A DNA stretch of 64,000 nt, from contig JACPUR010000013.1 in NCBI GenBank assembly GCA_016192135.1, positions 62,001-126,000 of the forward strand, in the 5' to 3' direction. The notes beneath the pieces were generated by a model. It was not told the origin of the DNA. It saw only the letters and a list, made by a program, of their open reading frames with translations, and made no database searches. How positions within the stretch are numbered: the stretch's first letter is position 1; the number at the start of each line of letters is the position of its first letter. Below, piece after piece: positions 49,717 through 58,442 of this stretch. Origin of the DNA: Candidatus Tectomicrobia bacterium (GTDB lineage: Bacteria; UBA8248). The translations under genes were made by a program, and so were the position numbers.

Positions 49717-50601
49717 ATGCTGAACCTGAGGCAGCTCGAGTACTTCTATTACGTTTCGAAATATGGCGGGTTTACCCAGGCCGCCCGGCGGCTTCCTTTT
49801 TCCATCCAGCAGCCGGCGTTGAGCGTGAAGGTGAAGGCGCTCGAGGAGAACTTGGGGGTCAAGCTGTACCAAGTCATCGGCCGCCGGTTCCGGCTCACCC
49901 CCGCCGGGGAGCAGCTCTACGGCGCCATCGTCCCCTTTTTCGAGTCCCTCGACGGGCTCGAACGGCACCTCAAGGGCGAGGAGCGGGGGCGGCTGATCAT
50001 CGCCGAGGCGGCTCCCATGCTCATCCTGAAGGACCGCCGGGATGTATTCTCGCTCTTTCGGGCGCGCCATCCGGGGGTCCAGCTCTCCATCCTGGAGCGG
50101 CCTTGGGCCACCCTCCTGAACGGCGTGCTCGAGGGGGAGGTGGACATCGCCTTCGGCTCGGCTCCCGAGCTCCGCGGCGGCATCTCCTTCGAGGAGTGGA
50201 CCGAAACGGATTACCTTCTCCTATGTCCCGCCGGCCACCCCTTGAGCGGCTCGTCCGCTCCGGCCTTGGCCGACATCGCCGCGCACCCTCTCGTCCTGCT
50301 CGACCGGGGAACCGCCGATCGCCACCACATCGAGTCCCGCTTCGCGGAACACAGGCTCAGCCCCAGGGTCGCCCTGGAGACATCCTCGTACAACCTCATC
50401 AATGACGCCGTCGAGGACGGCTTGGGCCTCGCCATCGTCAATGCCCTGTGGCCGCGGCCACCATCGGCCGCACCATTGGCGACCTCGAACGTCTCGCATC
50501 TCTTCGGCAAGAAGCAGATCGGGCTGTTCCGGCTGACCAGCCGTTACGTTCCCCCCTATGTCAGGTCATTCCTGTCCATTCTGCGGGAAGCCGGGGAATG
50601 A
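49717..50601 (+). CDS. LysR-family transcriptional regulator
   Basis: A 294-residue regulator. The N-terminal winged helix (1-60) reads LRQLEYFYYVSKYGGFTQAARR and SIQQPALSVKVKALEENLGV, followed by FRLTPAGE. The C-terminal effector domain (about 90-290) is of the periplasmic-binding type. Divergent placement next to the CoA-transferase genes marks it as the likely regulator of the nine-gene operon, responding to a pathway substrate or intermediate. AGGAAAA lies upstream of the ATG. Confidence 0.93.
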   Translation: MLNLRQLEYFYYVSKYGGFTQAARRLPFSIQQPALSVKVKALEENLGVKLYQVIGRRFRLTPAGEQLYGAIVPFFESLDGLERHLKGEERGRLIIAEAAPMLILKDRRDVFSLFRARHPGVQLSILERPWATLLNGVLEGEVDIAFGSAPELRGGISFEEWTETDYLLLCPAGHPLSGSSAPALADIAAHPLVLLDRGTADRHHIESRFAEHRLSPRVALETSSYNLINDAVEDGLGLAIVNALWPRPPSAAPLATSNVSHLFGKKQIGLFRLTSRYVPPYVRSFLSILREAGE

Positions 50602-50607
50602 GCAAAC

Positions 50608-50639
50608 AAAGGATTCCCGGGTCGCCCCGGGAATCCTTT
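50608..50639. terminator. Terminator hairpin between convergent lysR and DUF892 genes
   Basis: A perfect 13-base-pair stem (50608-50620 with 50627-50639) has a six-base loop. On the minus strand it is followed by TGTTTGC, a better T-rich tail than on the plus strand (TGAACC), so it serves the ferritin-like gene best and may also end lysR transcription. Confidence 0.7.
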
Positions 50640-50671
50640 GAACCGGTTCTCAGGCCAGGTTGGACAGGACG

Positions 50672-51160
50672 CTAGGCGTTCGCGTTCACTTTCTCCGCCA
50701 CCTGGGTGAGTTTCTCGTCCGCATGCTTTTCCTCGCCCAGATTCTTTTTCAGATAATCCACCGCATCATCAAAGCCGAGCAATTCGCCCCAGGTGCACAA
50801 GGTCCCATACGTGGCGATCTCATAGTGCTCCACTTTCTGGGCCGCCGCGATCAGCAGGGCATCCGACACCTCGGACTCGGCATTGGCTTCAATGATCTCC
50901 TCGCCCTCCTTCAACAATCCCTTGATTCCCTCGCACTCATGCGCCCTGACACTTTCCTGCAACGACCCCAGGGCGCTTTCGATGCGCTGTACGTGCTCTT
51001 GCGTCTCCTTATGATGCTTCTCGAAAGCCTTTTTCAGATCGGAACTGGACGCCGCCTTCGTCATCTTGGGAAGCGCCTTGAGAATCTGCTTTTCCGCGCT
51101 GAGCGTATCGCGCAACTCGAACACGAAAGCATCCTGCAGATCGTTGAATGTCGCCGCCAT
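50672..51160 (-). CDS. DUF892 ferritin-like protein (YciE/YciF family)
   Basis: A 162-residue four-helix-bundle protein. The start at 51160 (MAATFNDLQDAFVFELRD) matches the family and follows GGGAG; an in-frame ATG further upstream is less likely. Metal-ligand-like glutamates and histidines (E.H within KKAFEKHHKETQEHVQRIE and KVEHYEIATYGTL) are at the expected helix positions. Family members are stress-induced, often osmotic or stationary phase, and their chemistry is unsettled. The gene stands alone and is convergent with lysR. Confidence 0.87.
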   Translation of the reverse strand: MAATFNDLQDAFVFELRDTLSAEKQILKALPKMTKAASSSDLKKAFEKHHKETQEHVQRIESALGSLQESVRAHECEGIKGLLKEGEEIIEANAESEVSDALLIAAAQKVEHYEIATYGTLCTWGELLGFDDAVDYLKKNLGEEKHADEKLTQVAEKVNANA

Positions 51161-52163
51161 TTCATTCGCTCCCTTCCGATTGGGGTCCAACGAAAAGTCA
51201 GGCATGAGGTGCCGCCGTTATGGCTCAATATGGAAGCCGTGGGCGGTTTTTCAACACGAATTTCGAACCAATGGAAACAGGGAAATTCCCCGATCGCCAT
51301 CCGGCTCGCGCCCGTGAAGCGCCGGCCGCGCTCCTCCTTTCATCAGGCTTACGTGAAAAATCATGCCTTTGGGCCGAATAACCCTGCGGGGCCAAACAAC
51401 CCTGGGGCGATCTTGATGTCCTGAATGCGCGGGTCACGGAAAATCGACTTTTTCTTGAAATTTTTTGGAAGCAGACAATGAAAATTTCGACGACCGAAGC
51501 GAAAATCCCCTTCTTTTTTAGTTCCTTCCGCGAAAATCCCGCGATTCACTTCTTTTTTTGTTCTGCCGGGGCCCGTTCCCCCTCAAATGCGCTCTCTTCG
51601 TGTGCGGGCGAGCCTCCCGGGCGGAGGCGCCTCCGCTTCAAGCTTTTCGGCGACGGCGCCCGGACAGATCCGGGACCAAGCGGCCCTGGAACGATGCGCC
51701 GGAGCCGCATGAGCATTCAGCTGATGGGTGCCGTAGGGGCGGTCTCGCTGGTGACCATCGGGATTTTCGCCTGGGTCAGCATCACCACTCAACGGGACCA
51801 GTTCGTCGACGAGACGATCCGCAGCGCCTCCCAATTCAGCGATACGTAAAGAGAAGCACCCGCCACGCCCCTATGGGGAGGAGTGGCTCCTGCGGGTGAG
51901 GGTCCCGAGGCTGAAGGCCAACCGGGCAAGCCTCATGTCAGGCGATCTGGCGCAACGGTGGATGGAGGGGATTTGCGAGGAACTCGGCGGCCGGCTCTCT
52001 CCGGAACTCGGCCTTCTCTCCCAGGACAGCGGCACGCCGGTCGAGGGCGTGGCGCAGGGCACCGAGCCGTCGGATGGGGACCGGGTGCGGGAAAATTCCT
52101 CCTGACCTCCTAGGCCTTGGAAAAGGGGGCCTTCTCGCGGTGGAAGCGTGACGGAGGAAGGGA
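51161..52163. other. Gene-poor kilobase with lower GC
   Basis: No intact gene is convincing here. The first half (about 51330-51570) has A/T runs and is clearly lower in GC than the surroundings, including two near-copies of a GGGCCGAATAACCCTG-like word at 51373-51410. A truncated sensor-kinase start lies at 51694. From about 51890 to 52110 both strands have short open frames without family matches or ribosome sites. It looks like decayed sequence between two operons. Confidence 0.6.
51694..51887 (+). pseudogene. Broken 5' end of a membrane sensor kinase
   Basis: The frame from ATG 51694 encodes a basic start, a transmembrane helix (LMGAVGAVSLVTIGIFAWVSI) and QRDQFVDETIRSASQFSDT, then stops at 51849. 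This matches the usual N-terminus of two-component sensor proteins whose periplasmic part continues with a KRSTR-type segment. The next reading frame does continue with VKRSTRHA at about 51846-51872. A one-base change therefore shifted the frame, and everything after that is missing: no HAMP, kinase or ATPase domain follows. Confidence 0.6.
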
Positions 52164-54203
52164 TCAGAACCAGCTCCACAGGAGACCCTCCGGCAGCGGC
52201 ATTTTGAGGACCCAGTCCATCAGCCCGTGGACAAACAAGAAACCGCTGCCCGAGAGGGCGAGGCTGAGGCCCCAGCCCTCACGTGCGCCCGCTTTCAGGT
52301 AAAGGAACATGACCAGCAAAACGCCGAACGCGAAGCCCAGGAACCAGATGCCGGCGAGCAAGCCGACAATCCAGCCCCAGATGGCCAAGGTGCGGCGCGC
52401 ACTCACGTCCGGCGTCGGCTCGGCGCCGGCGTGAGCCATGCTCTCTAGACTTTCACGGCCTTTCCGGCCGGTGAGGTCGAGACCGAACTGAACCAGCGCC
52501 ATCAAAAACCCCGGACCCCCGATGATCCAGGGAAACAGGCCGGCCCGGCCCGGGAAATCCAGGCTCATCCAGAGGCCGGTCGCGAAAAAGAGCGCCAGGA
52601 AAAGACTGAACGCCGCCTCCGGCGTGAAGCGCAGCCCTGTCCGCCCGTCCTGCGTGGCCCCCGGATTTTCGGAAACCCGCGCGAACCTTGGGAAGTAGGA
52701 ATCCCGGAACCGCCGTTGAAAGCGCCATTTCTGGAAGGCCGGATAAAGAATGCCCGCCAGCATGAGGACGAACAGGACCATCACCCCCGGACGCGTCATC
52801 CACTCCCATCCATAGCTGCTCAGGGAAAGGAACAGCCGGTTCTCGGCCAGCGGCCCCAGCACAAGGCCCAGGAGAAGGGGGGGCCGGGGCCAATCGAGCT
52901 TCACCATGGCCCAGCCCACTGCGCCGAAAATCAGCATGACCGCCATGTCCTCGAAGGCGTTCTTCTCGGCGAACGCCCCCAGGTAAATGAGAAACAGGAT
53001 GAAGGGGATGAGCAGGCTCCCCCGAACGAAGGTGATCTTGGCGAGATGCTCCAGGAAGAGGAAGCAAATGCCCACCGTGATCAAGTTCGAGATCACGATG
53101 AGCCAGACCATGGAAAAGGTCAGGCTCAGGTGGCCGCCGTTGGCCTCCGGGATCAGCATGGGAGGGCCCGGGACCAGGCCCTGGATCAGAAAGGCGCCGA
53201 GAAGGATGGCCGTGCTCAGGCTTCCGGGAACCCCGAAGGCGACGGTCGGCACCAAGGCTCCGCCCAGCGTGGCGTTGTTCGCCGCCCCCGGCCCGAGAAC
53301 CCCCTCGATGGCCCCCTTGCCCATCCGGCTCTTGTCGGCCACGCTCTGGGCGGCGTGGGCGTAGGCCGCCCATTGGGAAACGGAGCCGCCCATGCCCGGT
53401 ATGACGCCGATATAGGTCCCGATGGCACTGCACCGGAGGACGAGCCACCCGTGCCGGAAGGTGTCCTTCACACCCTCCATTACCCCTCCCAGCTTCTCCG
53501 CGTCGCGCCGTGCGATGCTCGTTCCCTGGACGGCGAGATCGATGGTTTCCGGGATGGCGAACAGCCCGAGGGTGACGGGGAGCAGGCCCACCCCGTCCCA
53601 GAGGAAAAGCTGGGAAAAGGTATAGCGCTCGATGGAGGCGGTCGCCTCCAGCCCCACCATGGCGAGAAGGAAGCCGGCGGCGCCGGCGATGAGCCCCTTG
53701 AGGACGGTCCGGCCCGAGAGGGCGGCGATCATGGTGGTGCCGAGGATGGCGAACATGAAGAGCTCGGGCGAGCCCACGGAGAGGACGAGGGGCTGCACGA
53801 TCGGGATGGCGAGAGCCAGGGCGAATGCGCCGAAGAGCGCGCCGATCAGCGAGCTCATCAGCACCGCGCCCAGGGCGCGGCCCGCCTCGCCGTTCTTCGC
53901 CATGGGATGCCCGTCCACGACCGTCGCCGACGCCGTCCCCTCCCCGGGCACGCCGAAGAGAATCGAGGTGATATCTCCGGTGGTGGCGGTGACGGAGACC
54001 ATGCCGAGGAGGAACGAGAAGGCCTCGACCGGCGTCATCCGGAAGATGAAGGGGAGCATCAGGGCGAGGGTCGTGGGCCCCCCCAGGCCGGGAAGAATCC
54101 CGACCGCGAACCCCACGGCGATGCCGATGAGCATGAGGCCGAACGCCGGCCAGCCGAATACCTGTGTGAAGCCGGTCAACGAGGCTTGTAGGATCTCGCC
54201 CAT
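52164..54203 (-). CDS. Tripartite tricarboxylate transporter permease, TctA-TctB fusion
   Basis: A 679-residue membrane protein. Residues 1-about 500 are TctA (GILPGLGGPTTLALMLPF, GVPGEGTASATVVDG and GVIPGMGGSVSQW, all family motifs). After a hydrophilic linker, residues about 525-679 add four more hydrophobic segments resembling TctB (FTPEAAFSLFLALFFATGLW and GFLFVHGLMDWVLKMPLP). In most systems TctB is a separate gene. It imports a carboxylate bound by the TctC-type protein encoded 72 bases upstream. The ligand is unknown. Confidence 0.9.
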   Translation of the reverse strand: MGEILQASLTGFTQVFGWPAFGLMLIGIAVGFAVGILPGLGGPTTLALMLPFIFRMTPVEAFSFLLGMVSVTATTGDITSILFGVPGEGTASATVVDGHPMAKNGEAGRALGAVLMSSLIGALFGAFALALAIPIVQPLVLSVGSPELFMFAILGTTMIAALSGRTVLKGLIAGAAGFLLAMVGLEATASIERYTFSQLFLWDGVGLLPVTLGLFAIPETIDLAVQGTSIARRDAEKLGGVMEGVKDTFRHGWLVLRCSAIGTYIGVIPGMGGSVSQWAAYAHAAQSVADKSRMGKGAIEGVLGPGAANNATLGGALVPTVAFGVPGSLSTAILLGAFLIQGLVPGPPMLIPEANGGHLSLTFSMVWLIVISNLITVGICFLFLEHLAKITFVRGSLLIPFILFLIYLGAFAEKNAFEDMAVMLIFGAVGWAMVKLDWPRPPLLLGLVLGPLAENRLFLSLSSYGWEWMTRPGVMVLFVLMLAGILYPAFQKWRFQRRFRDSYFPRFARVSENPGATQDGRTGLRFTPEAAFSLFLALFFATGLWMSLDFPGRAGLFPWIIGGPGFLMALVQFGLDLTGRKGRESLESMAHAGAEPTPDVSARRTLAIWGWIVGLLAGIWFLGFAFGVLLVMFLYLKAGAREGWGLSLALSGSGFLFVHGLMDWVLKMPLPEGLLWSWF

Positions 54204-54275
54204 CGGCGGCGCATCCCCGGAGAAAACGCGGGCGGCGCCCCATCCCTGGAGCGCCGCCCGGCGGAAAGTTTCAGG

Positions 54276-55319
54276 CTATTTCTTCTTGCCCGAGAAGACC
54301 GCCTTGAGCTTCGCCGCGAGCTCCGGCTTCATCGAGAGGAGAGCATTGAAGTTCTCCTTCACCTGCTCCGACGTCAGCGGGTCGGTATCGAGTTTCGCCT
54401 TCTCCGCTTCGGCGAGGAAATCCTTGTCCTTCGTGGCTTGAACGAATGCCTTGCGAAGGATCTCCACCTTGTCCTTGGGCGTCTTCGGCGGGAAGGTGAA
54501 GTAGCGGTTCACCATGCCGGGCGCGGCGATGCCGAGCCGGATGAGCTGCTTCGCCTCGTCGGTCTTGGCGAGGTCCAGGGCAAGGGGGATGTTCGGGAGG
54601 TCCTCCACCTTCTTCAGATGGGTCTGGAGGACCGGGACGATGTCCCCGCTCTTGATCTGCGCCGCCCAGGTGGATTTGATGGAATCCCAGGCGAAGCAGG
54701 TGCCGTCCACCTCGCCGCCGTCCACCGCCAGCCGGATCTTCGAGGTCCCCGTGTATCCGGGCACATGCTGGAGAGGCAGGCCCAGGGCCGCGTGGAGGAC
54801 CAGGGGAACGTCGTGGGCGCTCGAGCCCGGGCTGGTGCCGCCCACCTTGACCGGCTTCGGCGAGGACCGCCACTTCTCCAGGTTCGTGATGCCGCTCTTC
54901 TTCGAGAAGACGCAGACGGTCTTGTAGGGCGCCGGAGAGCCGATGACCTCGAACTGGCGCACATCGAACTGAACGCCCTTGCGCCCGAGGAGCTGCCCCA
55001 TCACCGTGGCCCCGCTCACCATGCCGATGGTCAACCCGTCCGGCTTGGCCGCCTTGGCGATATGATTGGCGGCCTTTAGGCTGCCCGCCCCCGGCATGTT
55101 CTCGACGACCAGGGTGGGCTTCCCGGGGATGTACTTGCCCAGATGGCGGGCCAGGGTGCGGGCCTGGACGTCGAACCCGCCGCCCGCGTCGAACCCCACG
55201 ATGACCCGGATGGTCTTGCCGGCGTAGAAATCCGCCGCCTGGGCCGGAGCGCCCGCGGAAGCGGCCAGAAGCGACAAGAGGAGCGCCCCGACGAACCGTC
55301 CCAAGGAGTTCCAACTCAT
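54276..55319 (-). CDS. TctC/Bug-family solute-binding protein
   Basis: A 347-residue periplasmic protein with a signal peptide of about 28 residues (ending APAQAA), then FYAGKTIRVIVGFDAGGGFD, the typical Bug-family first lobe. It also has the GTSPGSSAHD and PGYTGTSKIRLAVDGGEVDG regions. The start at 55319 is preceded by GAGAAGGAG-like sequence; the longer upstream frame lacks a signal. It delivers substrate to the fused TctA-TctB permease. Residues LTSEQVKENFNALLSM near the C-terminus are also family-typical. Confidence 0.92.
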   Translation of the reverse strand: MSWNSLGRFVGALLLSLLAASAGAPAQAADFYAGKTIRVIVGFDAGGGFDVQARTLARHLGKYIPGKPTLVVENMPGAGSLKAANHIAKAAKPDGLTIGMVSGATVMGQLLGRKGVQFDVRQFEVIGSPAPYKTVCVFSKKSGITNLEKWRSSPKPVKVGGTSPGSSAHDVPLVLHAALGLPLQHVPGYTGTSKIRLAVDGGEVDGTCFAWDSIKSTWAAQIKSGDIVPVLQTHLKKVEDLPNIPLALDLAKTDEAKQLIRLGIAAPGMVNRYFTFPPKTPKDKVEILRKAFVQATKDKDFLAEAEKAKLDTDPLTSEQVKENFNALLSMKPELAAKLKAVFSGKKK

Positions 55320-55456
55320 GCTTTTCTCCTTCTCAAGAAATCCGCGCCGGGCGGCCTCGCGCCGGCCCTGGCGGCTGGGACGCCGTCCAGGCGGCTCGGA
55401 TTTCCGCCGCAGCTTCCGCAAAACCTACCAAACGAACGTTTCGTCCAGATGACGGA

Positions 55457-57061
55457 CTAGCTCTTCTTTCGCGCCGGGGGCGCGGCCGCAAGGGACGAAC
55501 CGGAGAGGCAGTGCCTCCCGACGGAGTCCTGCCATATCTCGCCGCGGACATGGAGCACGCCCATCGCCCGCGCCACAGCCGGGAAGCCCTCCTCCTCGAA
55601 GCGCTCCGCCACCTGCGCGAAATACATGGGCTCCTTCTCGAGGGCGGCCCGGATGCGCCCGGCCAGGGCCTCGACCCCGGCCTTCGTCCACTCGCCCGGC
55701 CGGGAGGCGGAGGGCTCCGCACTTCCGTTCAGATAATCTTCGAGCTTCAGGTGCTCCGAATGCGCGTAGGTGATGCGGTGATAGCGCTCGCGGGGCACGT
55801 CCACGGGGATGGTCGCGTCGATGCCGCACTTGGCCGTGGTGGGGATCCAGCCCGGGGTGGGGGGCAGGCTGGGGTCGAGCGGCTTGGAGCGGGCGTTCGA
55901 GATGATCACGAGGTCACGGTCGGCCTGGACGCGCGTGGCGATGGCCCATTCCACGTCCATCGGGTCGAACACGTCGATGTCGTCGTCCACGACCACCACA
56001 TGCTTCATGTCGCCGATCGAGAGGGCGGCCATGATGGCGTTCTTCCCGTCCCCCGCCTGGCCCTTGATGGCGATAACGGCGTGCCAGTGGCAGCAGCCGC
56101 CGGGCGTCACATTGATGGCCTTCGCCTGGACGCCCGCCTCCTTCAGCGCGCGCCGGAGCATGGCCTGGAAGCCGTGCTCCTTCAGCCAGATGTTCTCCCA
56201 TGGCATGTGGAGCGCGTAGTAGATGGCGTCCCTGCGGCGGGAGATCGCCTTCACCCGCACATAGGGGTTCCAGTGGAGCCCGCCCATGAGGCGGGTGAAC
56301 TCGCCGAAGCGGCCCTCGGGCTTGGTCCACCCGGTGGGCAGGATCTCCGCCTCGAGCACGATTTCGCTGTCCGCGATGCAGGGCACGTCCACAGTCTCGC
56401 AGGGTGCGAGCCGCACCGCCTCGCCCCGTATGCCTCCGGCGATGCCCATCTCGTCCGTCCCGATGGGGGCCTTGTAGAGGGAGGCGATCATCTCGATGGG
56501 ATGGGTGCCGATGTTGATGGAGATGGGGAGGGGGCGGTTCTCGGCGAGCGCCCGCTCGGCGTACCGCCTCAGGTTGTTCGGGGTGACGATGTCGATGCCG
56601 GTGAGATTCCGCTCCTTCACCTGGAAGCGGTAGGTCCCGGCGTTGAGGCCGTGCTCGGGGTCCACCGCGAGGGTCACGCCGGCGGTGATCATGGGGCCGC
56701 CGTCGAAGACGGAGCAGATGGGGACGGGAAGGCTGAACAGGTCCACTTCGTCCCCCTCCATGAACACTTCCCGCTCGGCCCCGGCCTCGATGAGCGCCGG
56801 CGGAATGGGATTGTCGAGCGCCTGGCGAAGCTTGTGTTCCGTCTCGGAGTAATCGCATTTCATGGAGATGGCGATGCGCTTGCGGCTGTTCGTCAGCCCG
56901 GAGAGGACCGGCATGTCGTACCCGATCACCTTGTGGAACAAGAGCGCCTTGGGCGATTTGTCCACCAGGGCGGCGATGTAGCGGATATCCACGGGCTTGT
57001 GGATCTCGACGAGCTCCCCCGCGGCGCGGAGGTCATCGAGAAAGCTGCGGAGGCCGGACAT
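55457..57061 (-). CDS. UbiD-family decarboxylase
   Basis: A 534-residue UbiD protein, longer than the other two here because of a C-terminal extension of about 70 residues. The cofactor-metal region includes ITAGVTLAVDPEHGLN near 135 and the Glu-rich motif KPEGRFGEFTRLMGG near 250, with Arg in place of the usual Pro. DDDIDVFDPMDVEWAIATR is near 385. The start at 57061 gives the family N-terminus SGLRSFLDDLRAAGELVEI. It lies 137 bases upstream of the TctC-like gene in the same direction. A related carboxylic acid may be both the transported and decarboxylated substrate. Confidence 0.89.
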   Translation of the reverse strand: MSGLRSFLDDLRAAGELVEIHKPVDIRYIAALVDKSPKALLFHKVIGYDMPVLSGLTNSRKRIAISMKCDYSETEHKLRQALDNPIPPALIEAGAEREVFMEGDEVDLFSLPVPICSVFDGGPMITAGVTLAVDPEHGLNAGTYRFQVKERNLTGIDIVTPNNLRRYAERALAENRPLPISINIGTHPIEMIASLYKAPIGTDEMGIAGGIRGEAVRLAPCETVDVPCIADSEIVLEAEILPTGWTKPEGRFGEFTRLMGGLHWNPYVRVKAISRRRDAIYYALHMPWENIWLKEHGFQAMLRRALKEAGVQAKAINVTPGGCCHWHAVIAIKGQAGDGKNAIMAALSIGDMKHVVVVDDDIDVFDPMDVEWAIATRVQADRDLVIISNARSKPLDPSLPPTPGWIPTTAKCGIDATIPVDVPRERYHRITYAHSEHLKLEDYLNGSAEPSASRPGEWTKAGVEALAGRIRAALEKEPMYFAQVAERFEEEGFPAVARAMGVLHVRGEIWQDSVGRHCLSGSSLAAAPPARKKS

Positions 57062-57224
57062 GGAGCCAATCTCCCAACGGTGAATGCCAGAAGGGCAGCC
57101 TGGGTGACGGGGATTCGCAAGTGATTCCAGGGGCAAACGATAATCTGTGACGATGGAAAACTGTAGCATTTCTCGCCGGGCGGTTCAACGACACGCAATC
57201 CCGCCGGGAGAGGGCGGCCGAGGG

Positions 57225-58217
57225 CTACTTCGCCTTTTCCCCGAAAGGCATCTCGAGCCCCAGGCCCTTCTCGTTCGCCAGCCGGTAGATCCAATGGCCT
57301 ATCCCGGCGTCGAGGATGCCCATGCCCGGAGACTCGTACAGGAGGATTTCATCGGTGCTCCGCCGGCCGGGCTTCTTGCCCGCCACGACATCGCAGAACT
57401 CGGCCGCGACGTCCTCGGGCTTGAACCTGCCGCTGGCCAGGAGGCCGGGGAAAGGCATCCGGGGCGGGGTGTCCCCGAGCACCTGCTCGGAGCCCGAGAG
57501 GAACACCCGCGAGCGCAGCACCGTCTCCTCGTCGAACTCCCCCGGGGCCAGCGACATGAACAGCACGCCCGGCTCCAGCCAGCTCCCCTCGAAGACGATG
57601 GTGTTCCCCGTGGTGGCCGTGATCATGATGTCGGCCCCCCTGACGGCCTCCCGGCCCGAGGCCGCGGGCGCCACCTCGATGGAAAGCTCCCGCTCCATCT
57701 CTTTCCGGAAGTCCCGCACGTTCTCGGGATTGCGGCTATATACCTGCACGCGCCGAATGGGCCGGACGGCCCGGACGGCCCGAGTCATGCCGCGCGCGTA
57801 GCGCCCCGTGCCGATGATGCCCAGGGTGCTCGACTCCGGGCGGGAGAGATACTTGGCGGCGACGCCGTAGGGCGCGGCGGTGCGGATGGCGTGGAGGTGG
57901 TAATCGGAAATGATCGCCACCATCTCCATGTCTTCCCAGGCGAACAGGCAGATGATCTCCGAGCGGTTGGTCCCCTTGTAGCCGGAATAGACGCGGACCG
58001 CGGCCACTCCCATGTCCGGGACCATCCCCGGCAGGATCCGGATGTTATGCCAGAGATGCCCCGGGAACTTCGGATGCGCCATCGTGTAGCGCTTCAGATG
58101 GTAGGTGCTGCCCTCGGATTGCTGCCGGAGCACCTCTTCGACGACCTCGACCGATTCGAGGCCCGCATCGCGGCCCTCCAGCACCTGGATGACATCGTTT
58201 TCCGAGAGTATTCGCAT
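57225..58217 (-). CDS. Ornithine cyclodeaminase / mu-crystallin family protein
   Basis: About 330 residues with the family fold: the N-terminal VLEGRDAGLESVEVVEEVL and HLKRYTMAHP, the NAD(P)-binding motif GIIGTGRYARGM near 135, and SLAPGEFDEETVLRSRVF in the second half. Two ATG codons six bases apart are possible (58223 and 58217); GGGGAG is correctly spaced only from the second. Family members are cyclodeaminases, imine reductases or amino-acid dehydrogenases. The conserved Asp used by true ornithine cyclodeaminase could not be assigned with confidence. It precedes the UbiD gene by 163 bases on the same strand. Confidence 0.85.
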   Translation of the reverse strand: MRILSENDVIQVLEGRDAGLESVEVVEEVLRQQSEGSTYHLKRYTMAHPKFPGHLWHNIRILPGMVPDMGVAAVRVYSGYKGTNRSEIICLFAWEDMEMVAIISDYHLHAIRTAAPYGVAAKYLSRPESSTLGIIGTGRYARGMTRAVRAVRPIRRVQVYSRNPENVRDFRKEMERELSIEVAPAASGREAVRGADIMITATTGNTIVFEGSWLEPGVLFMSLAPGEFDEETVLRSRVFLSGSEQVLGDTPPRMPFPGLLASGRFKPEDVAAEFCDVVAGKKPGRRSTDEILLYESPGMGILDAGIGHWIYRLANEKGLGLEMPFGEKAK

Positions 58218-58442
58218 CCGCATCTCCCCGCGGGCCGCTTCAGCCGAGCCGAGTCCGCCGTTCCGGATCCTGATCTTGAATGTACGCGGGACGGGACGGC
58301 ATCTTCTTCCTTGTCCGGCGGAAGATCAATGGGCCTGTGCGCGCCCGGCGCGGCATGCGCGATCCGCCCCGCGCGCGTTGAATCGGCGGCGGAGAGTGCC
58401 TAGAATCCCGCCCGGGGCCCTTTCAACCTCTGGGACAACCGC

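Noticed and set aside
51871-52179. Short frames on both strands between the broken kinase and the Tct genes
   Set aside because: No ribosome site, no recognisable motif and ordinary shadow-like composition.
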